64,000 bases of DNA from Solwaraspora sp. WMMD791 (GTDB taxonomy: Bacteria > Actinomycetota > Actinomycetes > Mycobacteriales > Micromonosporaceae): assembly GCF_029581195.1 (NCBI RefSeq), contig NZ_CP120737.1:2418001-2482000 (forward strand). Direction: 5' to 3'. Positions 16,890 through 26,458 of the stretch are shown here, piece by piece (the first letter of the stretch is position 1; the number at the start of each line of letters is the position of its first letter). The notes under the pieces are model-generated. The model had not been told where the DNA came from. It saw nothing but the letters and a program-made list of their open reading frames with translations, and searched no databases. Position numbers and translations under genes: made by a program.

Positions 16890-19800
16890 TCGCCCACCGA
16901 CCCGGCCTCCAACGCGAACAACTCCCGCAGCTGCGCGGTCGACAGCTCGGTGAGCCACTGCTCGCCGCTGCCGACGATCCGCGCGGCCAGGCCACGCTTG
17001 TCCGCCACCATCGCCGCGATCTTCTCCTCCACGGTGCCGGCGCAGACGAACTTGCGGACCTGCACCGCCCGCCGCTGGCCGATCCGGAACGCCCGGTCGG
17101 TGGCCTGGTCCTCCACCGCAGGGTTCCACCACCGGTCCACATGCACCACGTGGTTGGCGGCGGTCAGGGTCAGCCCGGTGCCGCCGGCCTTCAACGACAG
17201 CACGAACAGCGGCGGCCCGGCCCGCCCGGCACCGTCGGCGTGGCCGTCCTGGAACCGGGCGACGAGGTCGTCACGCTCGGCCTTGGCCAGCCCGCCGTGC
17301 AGGAACAGCACCTCCCGACCGGTGTACGCCGACAGATGCCCGCGCAGCATCGCACCGAACTCGGCGTACTGGGTGAACAGCAGCGCCTTCTCCCCCGCCG
17401 CCAGCACCTCGTCGAGGATGCCGGTGAGCCGGTCGAGTTTGCCGGAGCGCCCGGCCAGGTGCGAGCCGTCACGCAGGAACTGCGCCGGGTGGTTGCAGAT
17501 CTGCTTGAGTTTCGTCATCGCGGCCAGCACCAGACCACGCCGCTCGACGCCGTCGCTGGACTCGATGCGGCCTATCATGTCGTCGACCACTGCCTGGTAC
17601 AGCGAGGCCTGTTCGGCGGTGAGGTGGCACAGCACCTCCATCTCCAGCTTCTCCGGCAGGTCGGAGATGATCGACCTGTCGGTCTTGAGCCGGCGCAGCA
17701 CGAACGGGCCGGTGATCCGGCGCAGCCGCCCGGCGGCGTCGGTGTCGCCGTGGCGTTCCACCGGCTCGGCATAGCGACGGCGGAAACTGGCCGCGCCGCC
17801 GAGCAGCCCCGGGTTGGCGAACTCCATGATGGACCACAGGTCGGCGAGGCGGTTCTCCACCGGCGTACCGGTGATCGCGACCCGGTGCCGGGCGGGCAGG
17901 GACCGGACCGCGACGGCCTGCCGGGTCGCCGCGTTCTTGATCGCCTGCGCCTCGTCGACCATGATCCGGTGCCAGCCGACCTCGGCCAGGTCGGTGGCGT
18001 CACGGGTGGCCACCGCGTAGGTGGTGATCACCAGGCGGGCACCCGACACCGCCGCGGCGAACTGTGCGCCGCGCGGCCGGTCGGTGCCGTGGTGCACGTG
18101 CACGGTCAGCTCCGGCACGAACCGGGCCGCCTCCCGCTGCCAGTTGCCGACCAGCGACATCGGACAGACCAGCAGCGTCGGGCCGGCGTCGGGCGCGTCG
18201 GCGGCGAGCAGGGCGAGCAGCTGTACGGTCTTGCCGAGCCCCATGTCGTCGGCGAGCACCCCGCCGAGCCCCAGGGACTGCAGGAACCGCAGCCAGGCCA
18301 GCCCCCGCTGCTGGTACGGCCGCAACCGCCCCCGGAAACCGGCCGGTTCCGCCACCGGGGTGAGCCGGCGCTCCACCTCGCCGCTGAGCAGGTCACCGAG
18401 CGCGCCGGTGGCGTCGATGCCCAGCACCGGCAGCCCCACGCCGTCGTCGTCGGCGCCGAGGGCGACCCGCAGCAGCTCCGTGACGGTCAGCGCACCACCG
18501 GAGCGCAGCAGCGCCAACCCGGCGGCGATCCGCTTCGGGTCGACCTCCACCCACTCGCCGCTCACCCGCACCAGCGGCGTCTTGGCCCGGGCGAGGTCGC
18601 GCAGTTCCTGCTCGGTCAGCGGCTGGTCGCCGAGGGCCACTTCCCACCGGTAGTCGACCAGGTCGGGCAGGCCGAACCGGCGGTCGACGGCGACGGTGCC
18701 CGGCGCGGTCCGGGTAGCGGCCCGCAGCCGGGCGCCGAGCCGGGCCGCCGGCCGCTGCCACCAGGAGGGCAGCAGCACGCCGAACCCGGCGGCGTGCAGG
18801 GTCGGCGCCCCGTCGCGCAGGAACCGGTGCGCGCCGGTGACGTCCAGGTCGACGCCCTCGGGGGTGGCGGTACGCAGCGCGTCGTCGATCGCCGGCCAGA
18901 GCCGGCTGGCCCGGCCCAGCTCGGCCAGCAGGGTCTCCTGCGGCGCGGCGGTGTGCCGGGCCAGGGCCGGTACGCCGCCGCTGCCCCAGACGAGCGGGGC
19001 GTCGACGACCAGGCTCGGTTCGGCGGTGGCCTGCAAGGCGAACTCCAACCGCCAGCCGGCCGACCCGTCGGCGAGGCCGGCCGACCCGTCGGCGGGCTGC
19101 TCGTCGGTGGCGGGGTCGGGTTCGCGTAACCGGAACAACGCCCGTACCGGACCGCCGGCCGCGTCCCGCTGCCAGTGCTCCAGCTCGGCGACCAGCGCGT
19201 CGAGGGCCCGAGCCCCGGCGGTGAAGTCCCGCCGGGGTCCGGTCAGCGCGGTCAGCCAGGCGTCGCGGGCGGCCAGCGGCCCGGACCGGGCCCGCCCCTC
19301 GGCCAGCCGTACGCCGTGCAGCGCGGCGCGCGTGGCGGCGTCGGTCAACGCGTCCAGCGCCTCGGCGACACGCTGGTGCCCGGTGTCGGGCGGCGCGGCG
19401 GCCAGCGCCGCCGCCGGGGTGGCCAACGCCAGCGACCGGGCCCACCGCCGGTCGGCGCCGGTCAGCAGCGGCAGCCAGCAGGCGATGGCCGAGCCGGGTG
19501 CCGGCCCGGTCCGCACGACGGGCAGCACCCGGCCCCGGGCGACCAGTTCGGCGGCGAACCCGGCGAGCAGCGCCAGGTGGCGCACTCCGGCACCGATCAC
19601 CAGCCCGTCCGGCAGGCCATCGCCCGGCAGACCGCTGCCGGGTGCGACGTCGGCCGCCGGATCGACGTCGTGCAGGGTGCAGAGCACCGGCAACGCCTCG
19701 TCGGCGTCGAACTCCAGGGTGGACACCAGCCAGTCGGCGTGGCCGCCGACGCGGGCCACCCCGGTGGTCGGCGCGTCGGACTGGGTGCGCACCAGCTCCG

Positions 19801-20056
19801 GTGACTCGACCGGAGCGCCGGCGACGGTCGGCAGCCGGACCGCCGTACTGCCGGTGGCCGCCTTGACCGCCACCGACCCGAGCAGTGGACTCAGCGCGGC
19901 GGTCAGGGCCTCGTGTCCCGCGGCGAACGGGTGCGGGCGGCGGCGCGGCGGTCGCCCCGGCCGCCGGGGCGGCGCCGCCGGCAACGTCGAGTCCTCGGCC
20001 CAGACGGCGAGCCGACCACCGGGGCCGAGCAGGCCCTGCACCACCAGCACAGCCAC
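16886..20056 (-). CDS. SNF2-family DNA helicase/ATPase
   Basis: About 1056 residues. An N-terminal ~500 residues of SNF2-associated helical domain precede the helicase core. Motif I LADDMGLGKTVQLLALL, Ia LLVCPMSLVGNWQREA, II MVDEAQAIKN (DEAQ rather than DEAH), III ITGTPVENRLADLW, then C-terminal motifs FLHGGLAKAERDDLVARFQ, LSLKAGGTGLTLTAANHVVH and DRWWNPAVEDQATDRAFRIGQ are all present. Remodels or translocates along duplex DNA; probable role in chromosome maintenance with the SWIM partner. GTG 20050 has better ribosome-binding-site spacing than GTG 20056. Confidence 0.95.
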   Translation of the reverse strand: MAVLVVQGLLGPGGRLAVWAEDSTLPAAPPRRPGRPPRRRPHPFAAGHEALTAALSPLLGSVAVKAATGSTAVRLPTVAGAPVESPELVRTQSDAPTTGVARVGGHADWLVSTLEFDADEALPVLCTLHDVDPAADVAPGSGLPGDGLPDGLVIGAGVRHLALLAGFAAELVARGRVLPVVRTGPAPGSAIACWLPLLTGADRRWARSLALATPAAALAAAPPDTGHQRVAEALDALTDAATRAALHGVRLAEGRARSGPLAARDAWLTALTGPRRDFTAGARALDALVAELEHWQRDAAGGPVRALFRLREPDPATDEQPADGSAGLADGSAGWRLEFALQATAEPSLVVDAPLVWGSGGVPALARHTAAPQETLLAELGRASRLWPAIDDALRTATPEGVDLDVTGAHRFLRDGAPTLHAAGFGVLLPSWWQRPAARLGARLRAATRTAPGTVAVDRRFGLPDLVDYRWEVALGDQPLTEQELRDLARAKTPLVRVSGEWVEVDPKRIAAGLALLRSGGALTVTELLRVALGADDDGVGLPVLGIDATGALGDLLSGEVERRLTPVAEPAGFRGRLRPYQQRGLAWLRFLQSLGLGGVLADDMGLGKTVQLLALLAADAPDAGPTLLVCPMSLVGNWQREAARFVPELTVHVHHGTDRPRGAQFAAAVSGARLVITTYAVATRDATDLAEVGWHRIMVDEAQAIKNAATRQAVAVRSLPARHRVAITGTPVENRLADLWSIMEFANPGLLGGAASFRRRYAEPVERHGDTDAAGRLRRITGPFVLRRLKTDRSIISDLPEKLEMEVLCHLTAEQASLYQAVVDDMIGRIESSDGVERRGLVLAAMTKLKQICNHPAQFLRDGSHLAGRSGKLDRLTGILDEVLAAGEKALLFTQYAEFGAMLRGHLSAYTGREVLFLHGGLAKAERDDLVARFQDGHADGAGRAGPPLFVLSLKAGGTGLTLTAANHVVHVDRWWNPAVEDQATDRAFRIGQRRAVQVRKFVCAGTVEEKIAAMVADKRGLAARIVGSGEQWLTELSTAQLRELFALEAGSVGE

Positions 20057-20111
20057 TCCTTCACCGTCGGCACCTGCGCCGATGGTACGGCTGACGTCAC
20101 CGCCGCAGGTG

Positions 20112-21851
20112 TCAGCCGTGCCAGGAGCGCCACAGCGCGGCGTACGCGCCGTCGGCGGCGATCAGCTCGTCGTGGCTGCCCTGTTCGGTGATCCGGCCCT
20201 GGTCCAGCACCGCCACCCGGTCGGCGTCGTGCGCCGAGTTCAACCGGTGCGCGATGGCGATGACGGTCCGCCCGGCCAGCACCGCCGCCAACGCCTGCTC
20301 GGTCCGTCGGGCGGTGGTCGGGTCGAGGGCGGCGGTCGCCTCGTCCAGGATCAGGATGTCCGGATCGGCCAGCACCAGCCGGGCGAGCGCCACCTGCTGG
20401 GCGTGCCCGGCCGACAAATCGAGCGCGCCGTCGCCGAGGAGGGTGTCCAGGCCGTCGGGCAGCTCGGCGTACCAGTCGGCACCGACCGTGCCCAACGCGG
20501 ACCGCAACGCCTCGTCGGACGCCTCGGGGGCGGCGAACCGTAGGTTGTCGCGCAGCGTGCCGATGAAGACGTGGTGCTCCTGGGTGACCAGGGCGATCCG
20601 GCGACGCCGCTGCGCCGGGTCGAGGTCGGTCACCGGGCAGCCGCCGAGGCGCACCGCGCCGTCACGGGGTACCTCGATGCCGGCGACCAGCCGGGCCAGG
20701 GTGGACTTGCCCGCCCCGGACGGCCCGACGATCGCCAGCCGCTGCCCGGCGGCCACCGTCAGGTCGATGCCGCGCAGCACGTCGACGCCGCCGCCGTAGC
20801 CGAAGGTCAGGCCGGTCATCCGCACCTCACGGCCGGTCGGGGTGGCACCTCGGCCGCGCGGTTCCGGCGGCACCTGCCCGACGCCGAGGACCCGGGCGTA
20901 CGACGCCAGCCCGCGCTGGGCCTGTTCGATCCACTGCAGGATGGTGTCCAGCGGGTCGACGGCCTGCTGCAGGTAGAGCGCGGCGGCGACCACCGCGCCG
21001 AGGGTGACGGTGTCCCGGTGCAGCAGCAGCCCGCCGACCAGCAGCGCGGCCCCGATCGGCAGCGCGACGCTGGCCTCGGCCACCGGGAAGTACACCGAAC
21101 GAAGGGCGAGGGTGGCCCGTCGGGCGGCCCACAGGTCGGCGATCCGGTTCCGGGCGGCGCGGATCCGTTCGTCGCCCAGCCGCAGCGCCTCCACCGTGCG
21201 GGTGCCGTCGGCGGTGGTGGTCAACGTGTCGGTCAACGCGGCCATCGCCGCGCCCTCGGTCAGGTAGGCCGGGCGGGCCCGGCGCAGGTACCAGCGGGTC
21301 ACCGCCACGATCGACGGCAGGCCGATCAGGCCGGCCAGCCCCAGCAGCGGATGCAGCCAGAACACCGCGCCGAAGAGCAGGACCAGCTGCGCGGTGGCGA
21401 TCACCACCACCGGCACCACGTCGCGGACCATGGTGCCGACCGTGGCGACGTCGCTGGAGCTGCGGGTGGCGAGGTCGCCGGTGCCGGCCCGTTCGACCAC
21501 CGACACCGGTAGCCCGAGGACGCGGTGCACGAAGTCCTCGCGCAGCCGGGCCACCGCCCGTTCGCCGAAGCGCAGCCCGACGTACCGGGCAAAGCGGGTG
21601 AGCAGCCCTTGCAGCAGGACGAAGCCGATCAGGGCCGCCGCCAGCCGGTCCACTGTGGCCACCGACGCGCCGCTGGTGACCACGTCGACGATCCGACCGA
21701 GCAGCCACGGCCCGGCCAGGCCGGCCAGGGCCGCGCCGACGTGCAGCACCAGGATACCGGCGACCACCCAGCGTTGCTGGCCGAGCAGTTCACCGGTCGC
21801 CCGCCGGACGGTGCGTGGATCGGCCACCGGCAGCCGACCGGAGGCGGTCAC
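20112..21851 (-). CDS. ABC exporter half-transporter, subunit with intact Walker motifs
   Basis: About 579 residues: six-helix transmembrane domain (~20-310) fused to an ATPase domain. Walker A AIVGPSGAGKSTLARL, Q-loop VTQEHHVF, Walker B ILILDEATAALD and H-loop IAIAHRL are intact, but the signature reads LSAGHAQQ instead of LSGGQ. The GTG start overlaps the stop of the partner gene. With the partner it should form a heterodimeric exporter having one complete ATP site, made from this subunit's Walker motifs and the partner's signature. Confidence 0.92.
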   Translation of the reverse strand: MTASGRLPVADPRTVRRATGELLGQQRWVVAGILVLHVGAALAGLAGPWLLGRIVDVVTSGASVATVDRLAAALIGFVLLQGLLTRFARYVGLRFGERAVARLREDFVHRVLGLPVSVVERAGTGDLATRSSSDVATVGTMVRDVVPVVVIATAQLVLLFGAVFWLHPLLGLAGLIGLPSIVAVTRWYLRRARPAYLTEGAAMAALTDTLTTTADGTRTVEALRLGDERIRAARNRIADLWAARRATLALRSVYFPVAEASVALPIGAALLVGGLLLHRDTVTLGAVVAAALYLQQAVDPLDTILQWIEQAQRGLASYARVLGVGQVPPEPRGRGATPTGREVRMTGLTFGYGGGVDVLRGIDLTVAAGQRLAIVGPSGAGKSTLARLVAGIEVPRDGAVRLGGCPVTDLDPAQRRRRIALVTQEHHVFIGTLRDNLRFAAPEASDEALRSALGTVGADWYAELPDGLDTLLGDGALDLSAGHAQQVALARLVLADPDILILDEATAALDPTTARRTEQALAAVLAGRTVIAIAHRLNSAHDADRVAVLDQGRITEQGSHDELIAADGAYAALWRSWHG

Positions 21852-23641
21852 GACCGCCCCAACGTCGCCGTCGAACCGCCGGCCGGGTCTTGCGACCCGG
21901 CCGCGTCGGTCAGTTCGCCGCCCCGGGCGACCAGCGCCCGGTAGCCCGGGTCGCCGGCCAGCAGCCGCGCGTGGCTGCCCATCCCGACGACCCGATTGCC
22001 CCGCAGGTACGCGACCGTGTCGGTGGCCGCGAGCAGCAGCGGGGACGTGGTGACCAGCACCGTGGTCCGGCCTGCCCGCGCGGTGCGCAACCGGGCGGCG
22101 ACCCGTGCCTCGGTGTGCGCGTCGACCGCCGAGGTCGGCTCGATCAGGATCAGCACCTCCGGCTCCACCAGCAGCGCCCGGGCCAGCCGGACCCGCTGAC
22201 GTTGGCCGCCGGAGAGGGTACGGGCGCGACTGCCGATCGGGGTCGCCAGGCCGTCCGGTAGCGACGTCACCACGTCGTCGGCGGAGGCGACCCGGACCGC
22301 CGCCCGCAGCCGCCGGTCACTCACCGGTCCCGGCTCGTCCGCCCGCGCACCCTGCAGGATCTGCCGCAACGTGCCGGCGAACAGGTACGCGTCGTGGTCG
22401 GCGACCAGAATCCGGGCCCGCACCTCGTCGAGCGCGACCGCACTCAGCGGCACCGGGCCCCAGGTCACTGCGGACCGACGGAACCGGCCGAGCCGGTCGG
22501 CCAGGGCCTGCCCGTCACCCGGGTCGTCGACCGCCACCCCGATCATCCGCCCGGCCGGCACGGTCAACCCGCTGTCGGGGTCGTGCAGGTCGGCCGGCTG
22601 CGGCGGGGCGGCGGCGGTGTGCCGCGTCGGCAGGTCGGTCACCGGATCGGGGGTGAGCCGCAGCAGGGCCACGATCCGGCGGGCCGCGACCCGGCCCCGG
22701 ATGAACTGGTAGCTGCCTTCCTGGAGGAACCAGACCGGGACGGTCAGCGCGGCGACGTACCCGTAGACGGCGACCAGCTCACCGACGGTGATCTCGTCGG
22801 CGACCGCCATCCGGGCGGAGAGCCAGACCACGGCGGCGAGGAACAACCCGGGGACGGTGACGGTGAGCGCCTCGATCCAGCTGTTCACCGCCGCGACCCG
22901 GTAGCCGTGCCCGCGCAGCCGCTGCGACCCGGTGACGTAGCGGTCGGCGAACAGGGACCGACCGCCGACCCCGGCCAGCACCCGCAGCCCGGCGACGATG
23001 TCACCGGCCCGGGCGGTGAGCTGGCCCTGTTCCCGCCGGTAGGTTTGCTCGGCCCGGTCCAAGCGGCGCAGCAGCGGGCCGAGCAGTGCCGCGACCACCG
23101 GCACGCCGATCAGGATGACCGCCGCCAGCGCCGGCGAGACCGACCAGAGCAGGACCGCGACCACCAGGTACGCCAGCACCGCACCGACACCCGGCCCGGT
23201 CAGGGTGAGCACGTGCGAGGTGTGGGTGATGTCGGTGCCGCCGACGGTGGCCACCTCGCCGGTGGCGAGCCGGCTCGGCAGGACCGCGCCGATGCGCGCC
23301 AACTGCCGCGACAGCACCCCGGCGGACCGGGCGGTGGCGTCCTCGCGGATGTAGGTCATCGTGCGGTGCCGCAGCACGCCGACCACGGAGATCAGCACCC
23401 CGGCGACCAGCACGGCGCCGACCCACCAGGCCAGTACGGCCCACCGGCCGGGGCGCAGTCCGTCGTCGATCGCCCGGGCCACCAGGTACGGCCGGCCGGC
23501 CAGGCCGATCATCCACATCGTACTGAGCCCGGCGCCGCGCAGCACCCGCCACGGTTGGCGGCGCACCAGCCACCACAGGTACCGCACCGGCCCCCGGATG
23601 TCCGCCGTCCCCGGATCGGCGTGTGGGATCGACGGCGGCAC
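21848..23641 (-). CDS. ABC exporter half-transporter, degenerate nucleotide-binding domain
   Basis: About 597 residues: transmembrane domain then an ATPase domain that has kept only the signature LSGGQRQRVRLARALL. The Walker A position reads IGVAVDDPGDGQALADRLGRF with no GKS/T, Walker B reads VLILIEPTSAVD with Ile for the Mg-binding Asp, and the H-loop reads VTTSPL with no His. This is the mirror image of the partner's defect. Substrate unknown; no dedicated biosynthetic genes are adjacent. Confidence 0.92.
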   Translation of the reverse strand: MPPSIPHADPGTADIRGPVRYLWWLVRRQPWRVLRGAGLSTMWMIGLAGRPYLVARAIDDGLRPGRWAVLAWWVGAVLVAGVLISVVGVLRHRTMTYIREDATARSAGVLSRQLARIGAVLPSRLATGEVATVGGTDITHTSHVLTLTGPGVGAVLAYLVVAVLLWSVSPALAAVILIGVPVVAALLGPLLRRLDRAEQTYRREQGQLTARAGDIVAGLRVLAGVGGRSLFADRYVTGSQRLRGHGYRVAAVNSWIEALTVTVPGLFLAAVVWLSARMAVADEITVGELVAVYGYVAALTVPVWFLQEGSYQFIRGRVAARRIVALLRLTPDPVTDLPTRHTAAAPPQPADLHDPDSGLTVPAGRMIGVAVDDPGDGQALADRLGRFRRSAVTWGPVPLSAVALDEVRARILVADHDAYLFAGTLRQILQGARADEPGPVSDRRLRAAVRVASADDVVTSLPDGLATPIGSRARTLSGGQRQRVRLARALLVEPEVLILIEPTSAVDAHTEARVAARLRTARAGRTTVLVTTSPLLLAATDTVAYLRGNRVVGMGSHARLLAGDPGYRALVARGGELTDAAGSQDPAGGSTATLGRS

Positions 23642-23679
23642 CTGGCCAGGTTACCGGGACCGACCAGGACGAGCGGGGA

Positions 23680-24597
23680 TCATCCGGCGCGGACGGTCGC
23701 GGCGACCTGCTGGAACTCCGACCAGCGCACCGGCGGCGCGGTGCGGCCACGCCGGTCGAGGTAGCTGGCGGTACGGCGATGCGCGGCACGCAACGTACCG
23801 ACTGCTTCGCGCAGGGTGCCGGTCGCGCCGGGATCGACCAGTCGGTGCGGACGCAGCAGCCAGCCGCCGGCGGCGCGGGTCAGCTCGCCACGCAGCAGGA
23901 CGTTACGCAGCCCGTCGAGCCGGTCGTCGTGGCGGTGGACCAGCAGACTCGCCGGTCCGGCCACCGGCTGCGCGTCATCCAGGCCGGACAGTGCCCAGGC
24001 GTCGTCGGCGGCGACCGGTCGGACCCGGGTCAGTACGGGGCCGCCGGTGGCGTCGCGGAAGCCCAGCACCGCCGTCGGGTACTGGTCAATCACCCCGGCC
24101 CCCAGCGGCGCTCCGGACGCGACGCAGGCGGCGCTGCCGGGCGGGTCGGCGGCGGCGGTCGTCACCCGCCACGGGGTGACGCTGATCAGCAGCCGGGTGA
24201 AGTACCAGCCCATCAGCCACCGGACCGGTGGCACCAGGTACCGGCGGCTGTGCGGCTGGCGGTCGAACAGCATCGCCCAGTACTCCTCGATGCCCGTCGG
24301 GCTGGTGACGATCTCCTCCGGGCAGACCGCCGACCCCTGCACCAGGATCGTCGGCGCGTCGTGCGGCAGCCCGCTCGCCGTCCGGTCGGAGAAGAGCAGC
24401 GCCACCCGGCCGTCGCGGCGGACGTTGAGCGCCTTCTGCGCGAACGCCAGCGACGTGGTCACCAGCAGGGTGCCGTCGGGGCGGCGCAGCGCGGCGGTCG
24501 GCCAGGCGATCGGCGTACCGTCACGGGCCAGGGTGGCGAACTCGCAGGTGCGGTAGGCGGCCAGGGTGCCGGCCAGGTCGGCATCGATGTCGATCAT
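23680..24597 (-). CDS. Pyridoxamine-5'-phosphate-oxidase-like (PPOX) flavin/F420-binding protein
   Basis: About 305 residues. The N-terminal half begins CEFATLARDGTPIAWPTAALRRPDGTLLVTTS, the split-barrel PPOX fold that binds FMN or F420. A second, shorter split-barrel-like half appears in the C-terminal portion (HRHDDRLDGLRNVLLRGELTR). Family members reduce or bind diverse flavin-coupled substrates; the reaction here cannot be assigned. Same strand as, and just upstream of, the ABC exporter pair. Confidence 0.7.
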   Translation of the reverse strand: MIDIDADLAGTLAAYRTCEFATLARDGTPIAWPTAALRRPDGTLLVTTSLAFAQKALNVRRDGRVALLFSDRTASGLPHDAPTILVQGSAVCPEEIVTSPTGIEEYWAMLFDRQPHSRRYLVPPVRWLMGWYFTRLLISVTPWRVTTAAADPPGSAACVASGAPLGAGVIDQYPTAVLGFRDATGGPVLTRVRPVAADDAWALSGLDDAQPVAGPASLLVHRHDDRLDGLRNVLLRGELTRAAGGWLLRPHRLVDPGATGTLREAVGTLRAAHRRTASYLDRRGRTAPPVRWSEFQQVAATVRAG

Positions 24598-24770
24598 GCG
24601 GGGAGGCTAGTGCCGCTTGGTCTCCGTCGCCCGACGGCAGCGGGCAGGCACCCTGGTGACCCCGCTCACAGCGTACGGAACCGCCTGCTCTGCGCCGACC
24701 TGGCGCGGTGGCGGCGATCATGCACAATCAGGCAGGTCAGCGCGGTTCGATCATGGGGGGTGGGCCGGTC

Positions 24771-25094
24771 ATGGGCTGGTCCTGGCTGTGGTGGCTGGGT
24801 GGCGGTGTCGTCCTGGCGGCCGCCGGATTCGGCGCGGCGGTGCTGCCCGGCCGCCGCGCGTACGACCACGGCCGGCGGATCACCTGGTCGACGGCGCGGG
24901 CCGCGATCGACGCCGCCGAGATCAGCCGCGACGCCGCGCCCCGCCCGGTCGCCGAGGCCGAGCAACTGCTCGCCCGGGCGCAGGCGCTCGCGGCCGACCG
25001 GGGCGGCCGGACGGCGGCCCGAGCGGCCACCGACTACGCCCGGCGTGCCGACCGGCTGTGGCGGGCGACCGCCGGACCGCAGGCCCGGCCGTGA
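24771..25094 (+). CDS. Small single-span membrane protein (DUF6403-like)
   Basis: About 107 residues; ATG 24771 is favoured by GGGGGGTGGG upstream, with ATG 24753 as alternative. One N-terminal helix (WLWWLGGGVVLAAAGFGAAVL) is followed by PGRRAYDHGRRITWSTARAAIDAAEISRDAAP and a helical tail, the pattern I associate with DUF6403 (from memory). First gene of a tight + strand operon: its TGA overlaps the next GTG. Confidence 0.7.
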   Translation: MGWSWLWWLGGGVVLAAAGFGAAVLPGRRAYDHGRRITWSTARAAIDAAEISRDAAPRPVAEAEQLLARAQALAADRGGRTAARAATDYARRADRLWRATAGPQARP

Positions 25095-26458
25095 GCCGGC
25101 GGGTCAGCGCCGAGGCGGTGCGCTGGGGCGCGCTGAGCGTGGCCGTCGCCGTCCTGGTGATCTTCCTGCTGGCGCAGCGGCAGAGCGTCGACGTCAGCTA
25201 CGGGCAGTCGCCGGCCCGTGCGGCGATCACCGAAGGCTCCGCCGGTGAACTCGGCGACGCCACCGTGCCGTCGGTCGAGGAGATGACCGCGCTGGTCGCC
25301 GCCGATCCGGTGGTCCGGCTGCCCGGCGCGGTCGCCGACTGGGACACCGAACGGGTGGCCGCCGTCATCGGCGACGCCGACGTGCGGATCCTGGTCGCCC
25401 CGCCCGGCCTGGACGAAGCGGAACGCGACCGGGTCCGCGAGGTCGACAACGCCACCGTACGGATCATCGGCACCCAGGTCAGCGGCGGCTTCTACCAGGC
25501 GTACTCCACCGACCTGGACAGCTGGCGCGGACAGTTCGCCACCGGCGACGTCACCGGGCTGCTGACGGTCCTGATCACCGCGCTGGCCGACGAGCCCAAG
25601 CCCACCGACGAGGAGGGGTTCACCTGGCGGGACCCGACTCCGGCGGAACTCGCGGAGGTCGTCGGCGACCTGCGTACCGCCGGGCGGCACGCGGCCGACG
25701 GCGCGACCCTGGCCGACGTGCCGCGACAGGCCGCGGCGACCGCCTTCCCCGACGGCGCCCTTCGGGTGGTCGCCCTGCCACCGCAGCCGTACGGCGAACC
25801 GGTGCCGAACTACGGCCCGGCGCTGGCGGCGGCCTTCCCCGGCGACCCGGTCGTCGTGCAGATCGGCAACTGGATCGAGTACCACGGTCCGGCTGCCGAC
25901 GAGTTCGCCGAGGTGGCGGCGGCCAGCTTCTACGGCCAGTTCAGTGATCGGCTGAGCCGCTACGACTACCCACAGTCCACGGTGCTCGGCGCCTATCTGA
26001 ACCGGGTCACCGACGTACGCTACGCCGGGCTGTTCGACCGGCCGCTGCCGTACCAGCCGTTCGACCCGCTACGGGTCGCGTTGCCCGCCCTGCCGTGGCT
26101 GTTCGCCGGCTGCGTGGCCCTGTTCCTCGCCCTGTCGGTACGGACCGTGCTGGGCGCCGGCAACCCCGCCGGGCAGCGGCGCACCGTGCTCGGGCACAGC
26201 ACCGTCGTGGCCCGGGTCGCCGGGCTGACCGCCCTCGCGGTCGAGCTGTCTCCGGCCGCCGCCGGCACCGCCGATGCCCCGCTGACCCGGGGCATCAGCA
26301 ACCTGCAGGCGGCCCGGGCCGCGCTGGACGAGGAGCTGCCGGACCGGCACGTGCACACCCTGCTCGACGACGCGGAGGACGAGTTGGACGCCGCCGCCCG
26401 GTTGGTGGGCATCGACGGTTACCGGCCGGACGTCTACCTACGGAGCAGGATCACGTGA
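25091..26458 (+). CDS. Uncharacterised membrane-anchored protein, 455 aa
   Basis: GTG 25091 overlaps the previous stop. An N-terminal transmembrane helix (~10-28, LSVAVAVLVIFLLAQ) is followed by a ~310-residue extracytoplasmic region with alpha/beta character (DADVRILVAPPGLDEAERDRV), then a second helix (~335-355, WLFAGCVALFLALSV) and a helical cytoplasmic tail. No family recognised. The sandwich topology is shared with the next gene, which suggests the two products form a membrane complex. Confidence 0.7.
   Translation: MSRRVSAEAVRWGALSVAVAVLVIFLLAQRQSVDVSYGQSPARAAITEGSAGELGDATVPSVEEMTALVAADPVVRLPGAVADWDTERVAAVIGDADVRILVAPPGLDEAERDRVREVDNATVRIIGTQVSGGFYQAYSTDLDSWRGQFATGDVTGLLTVLITALADEPKPTDEEGFTWRDPTPAELAEVVGDLRTAGRHAADGATLADVPRQAAATAFPDGALRVVALPPQPYGEPVPNYGPALAAAFPGDPVVVQIGNWIEYHGPAADEFAEVAAASFYGQFSDRLSRYDYPQSTVLGAYLNRVTDVRYAGLFDRPLPYQPFDPLRVALPALPWLFAGCVALFLALSVRTVLGAGNPAGQRRTVLGHSTVVARVAGLTALAVELSPAAAGTADAPLTRGISNLQAARAALDEELPDRHVHTLLDDAEDELDAAARLVGIDGYRPDVYLRSRIT

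Noticed and set aside
16496-19129. 877-codon + strand open frame inside the SNF2 gene
   Set aside because: Pure antisense shadow created by high GC; composed of His/Gly/Pro/Arg repeats with no motif, while the minus strand holds every helicase motif.
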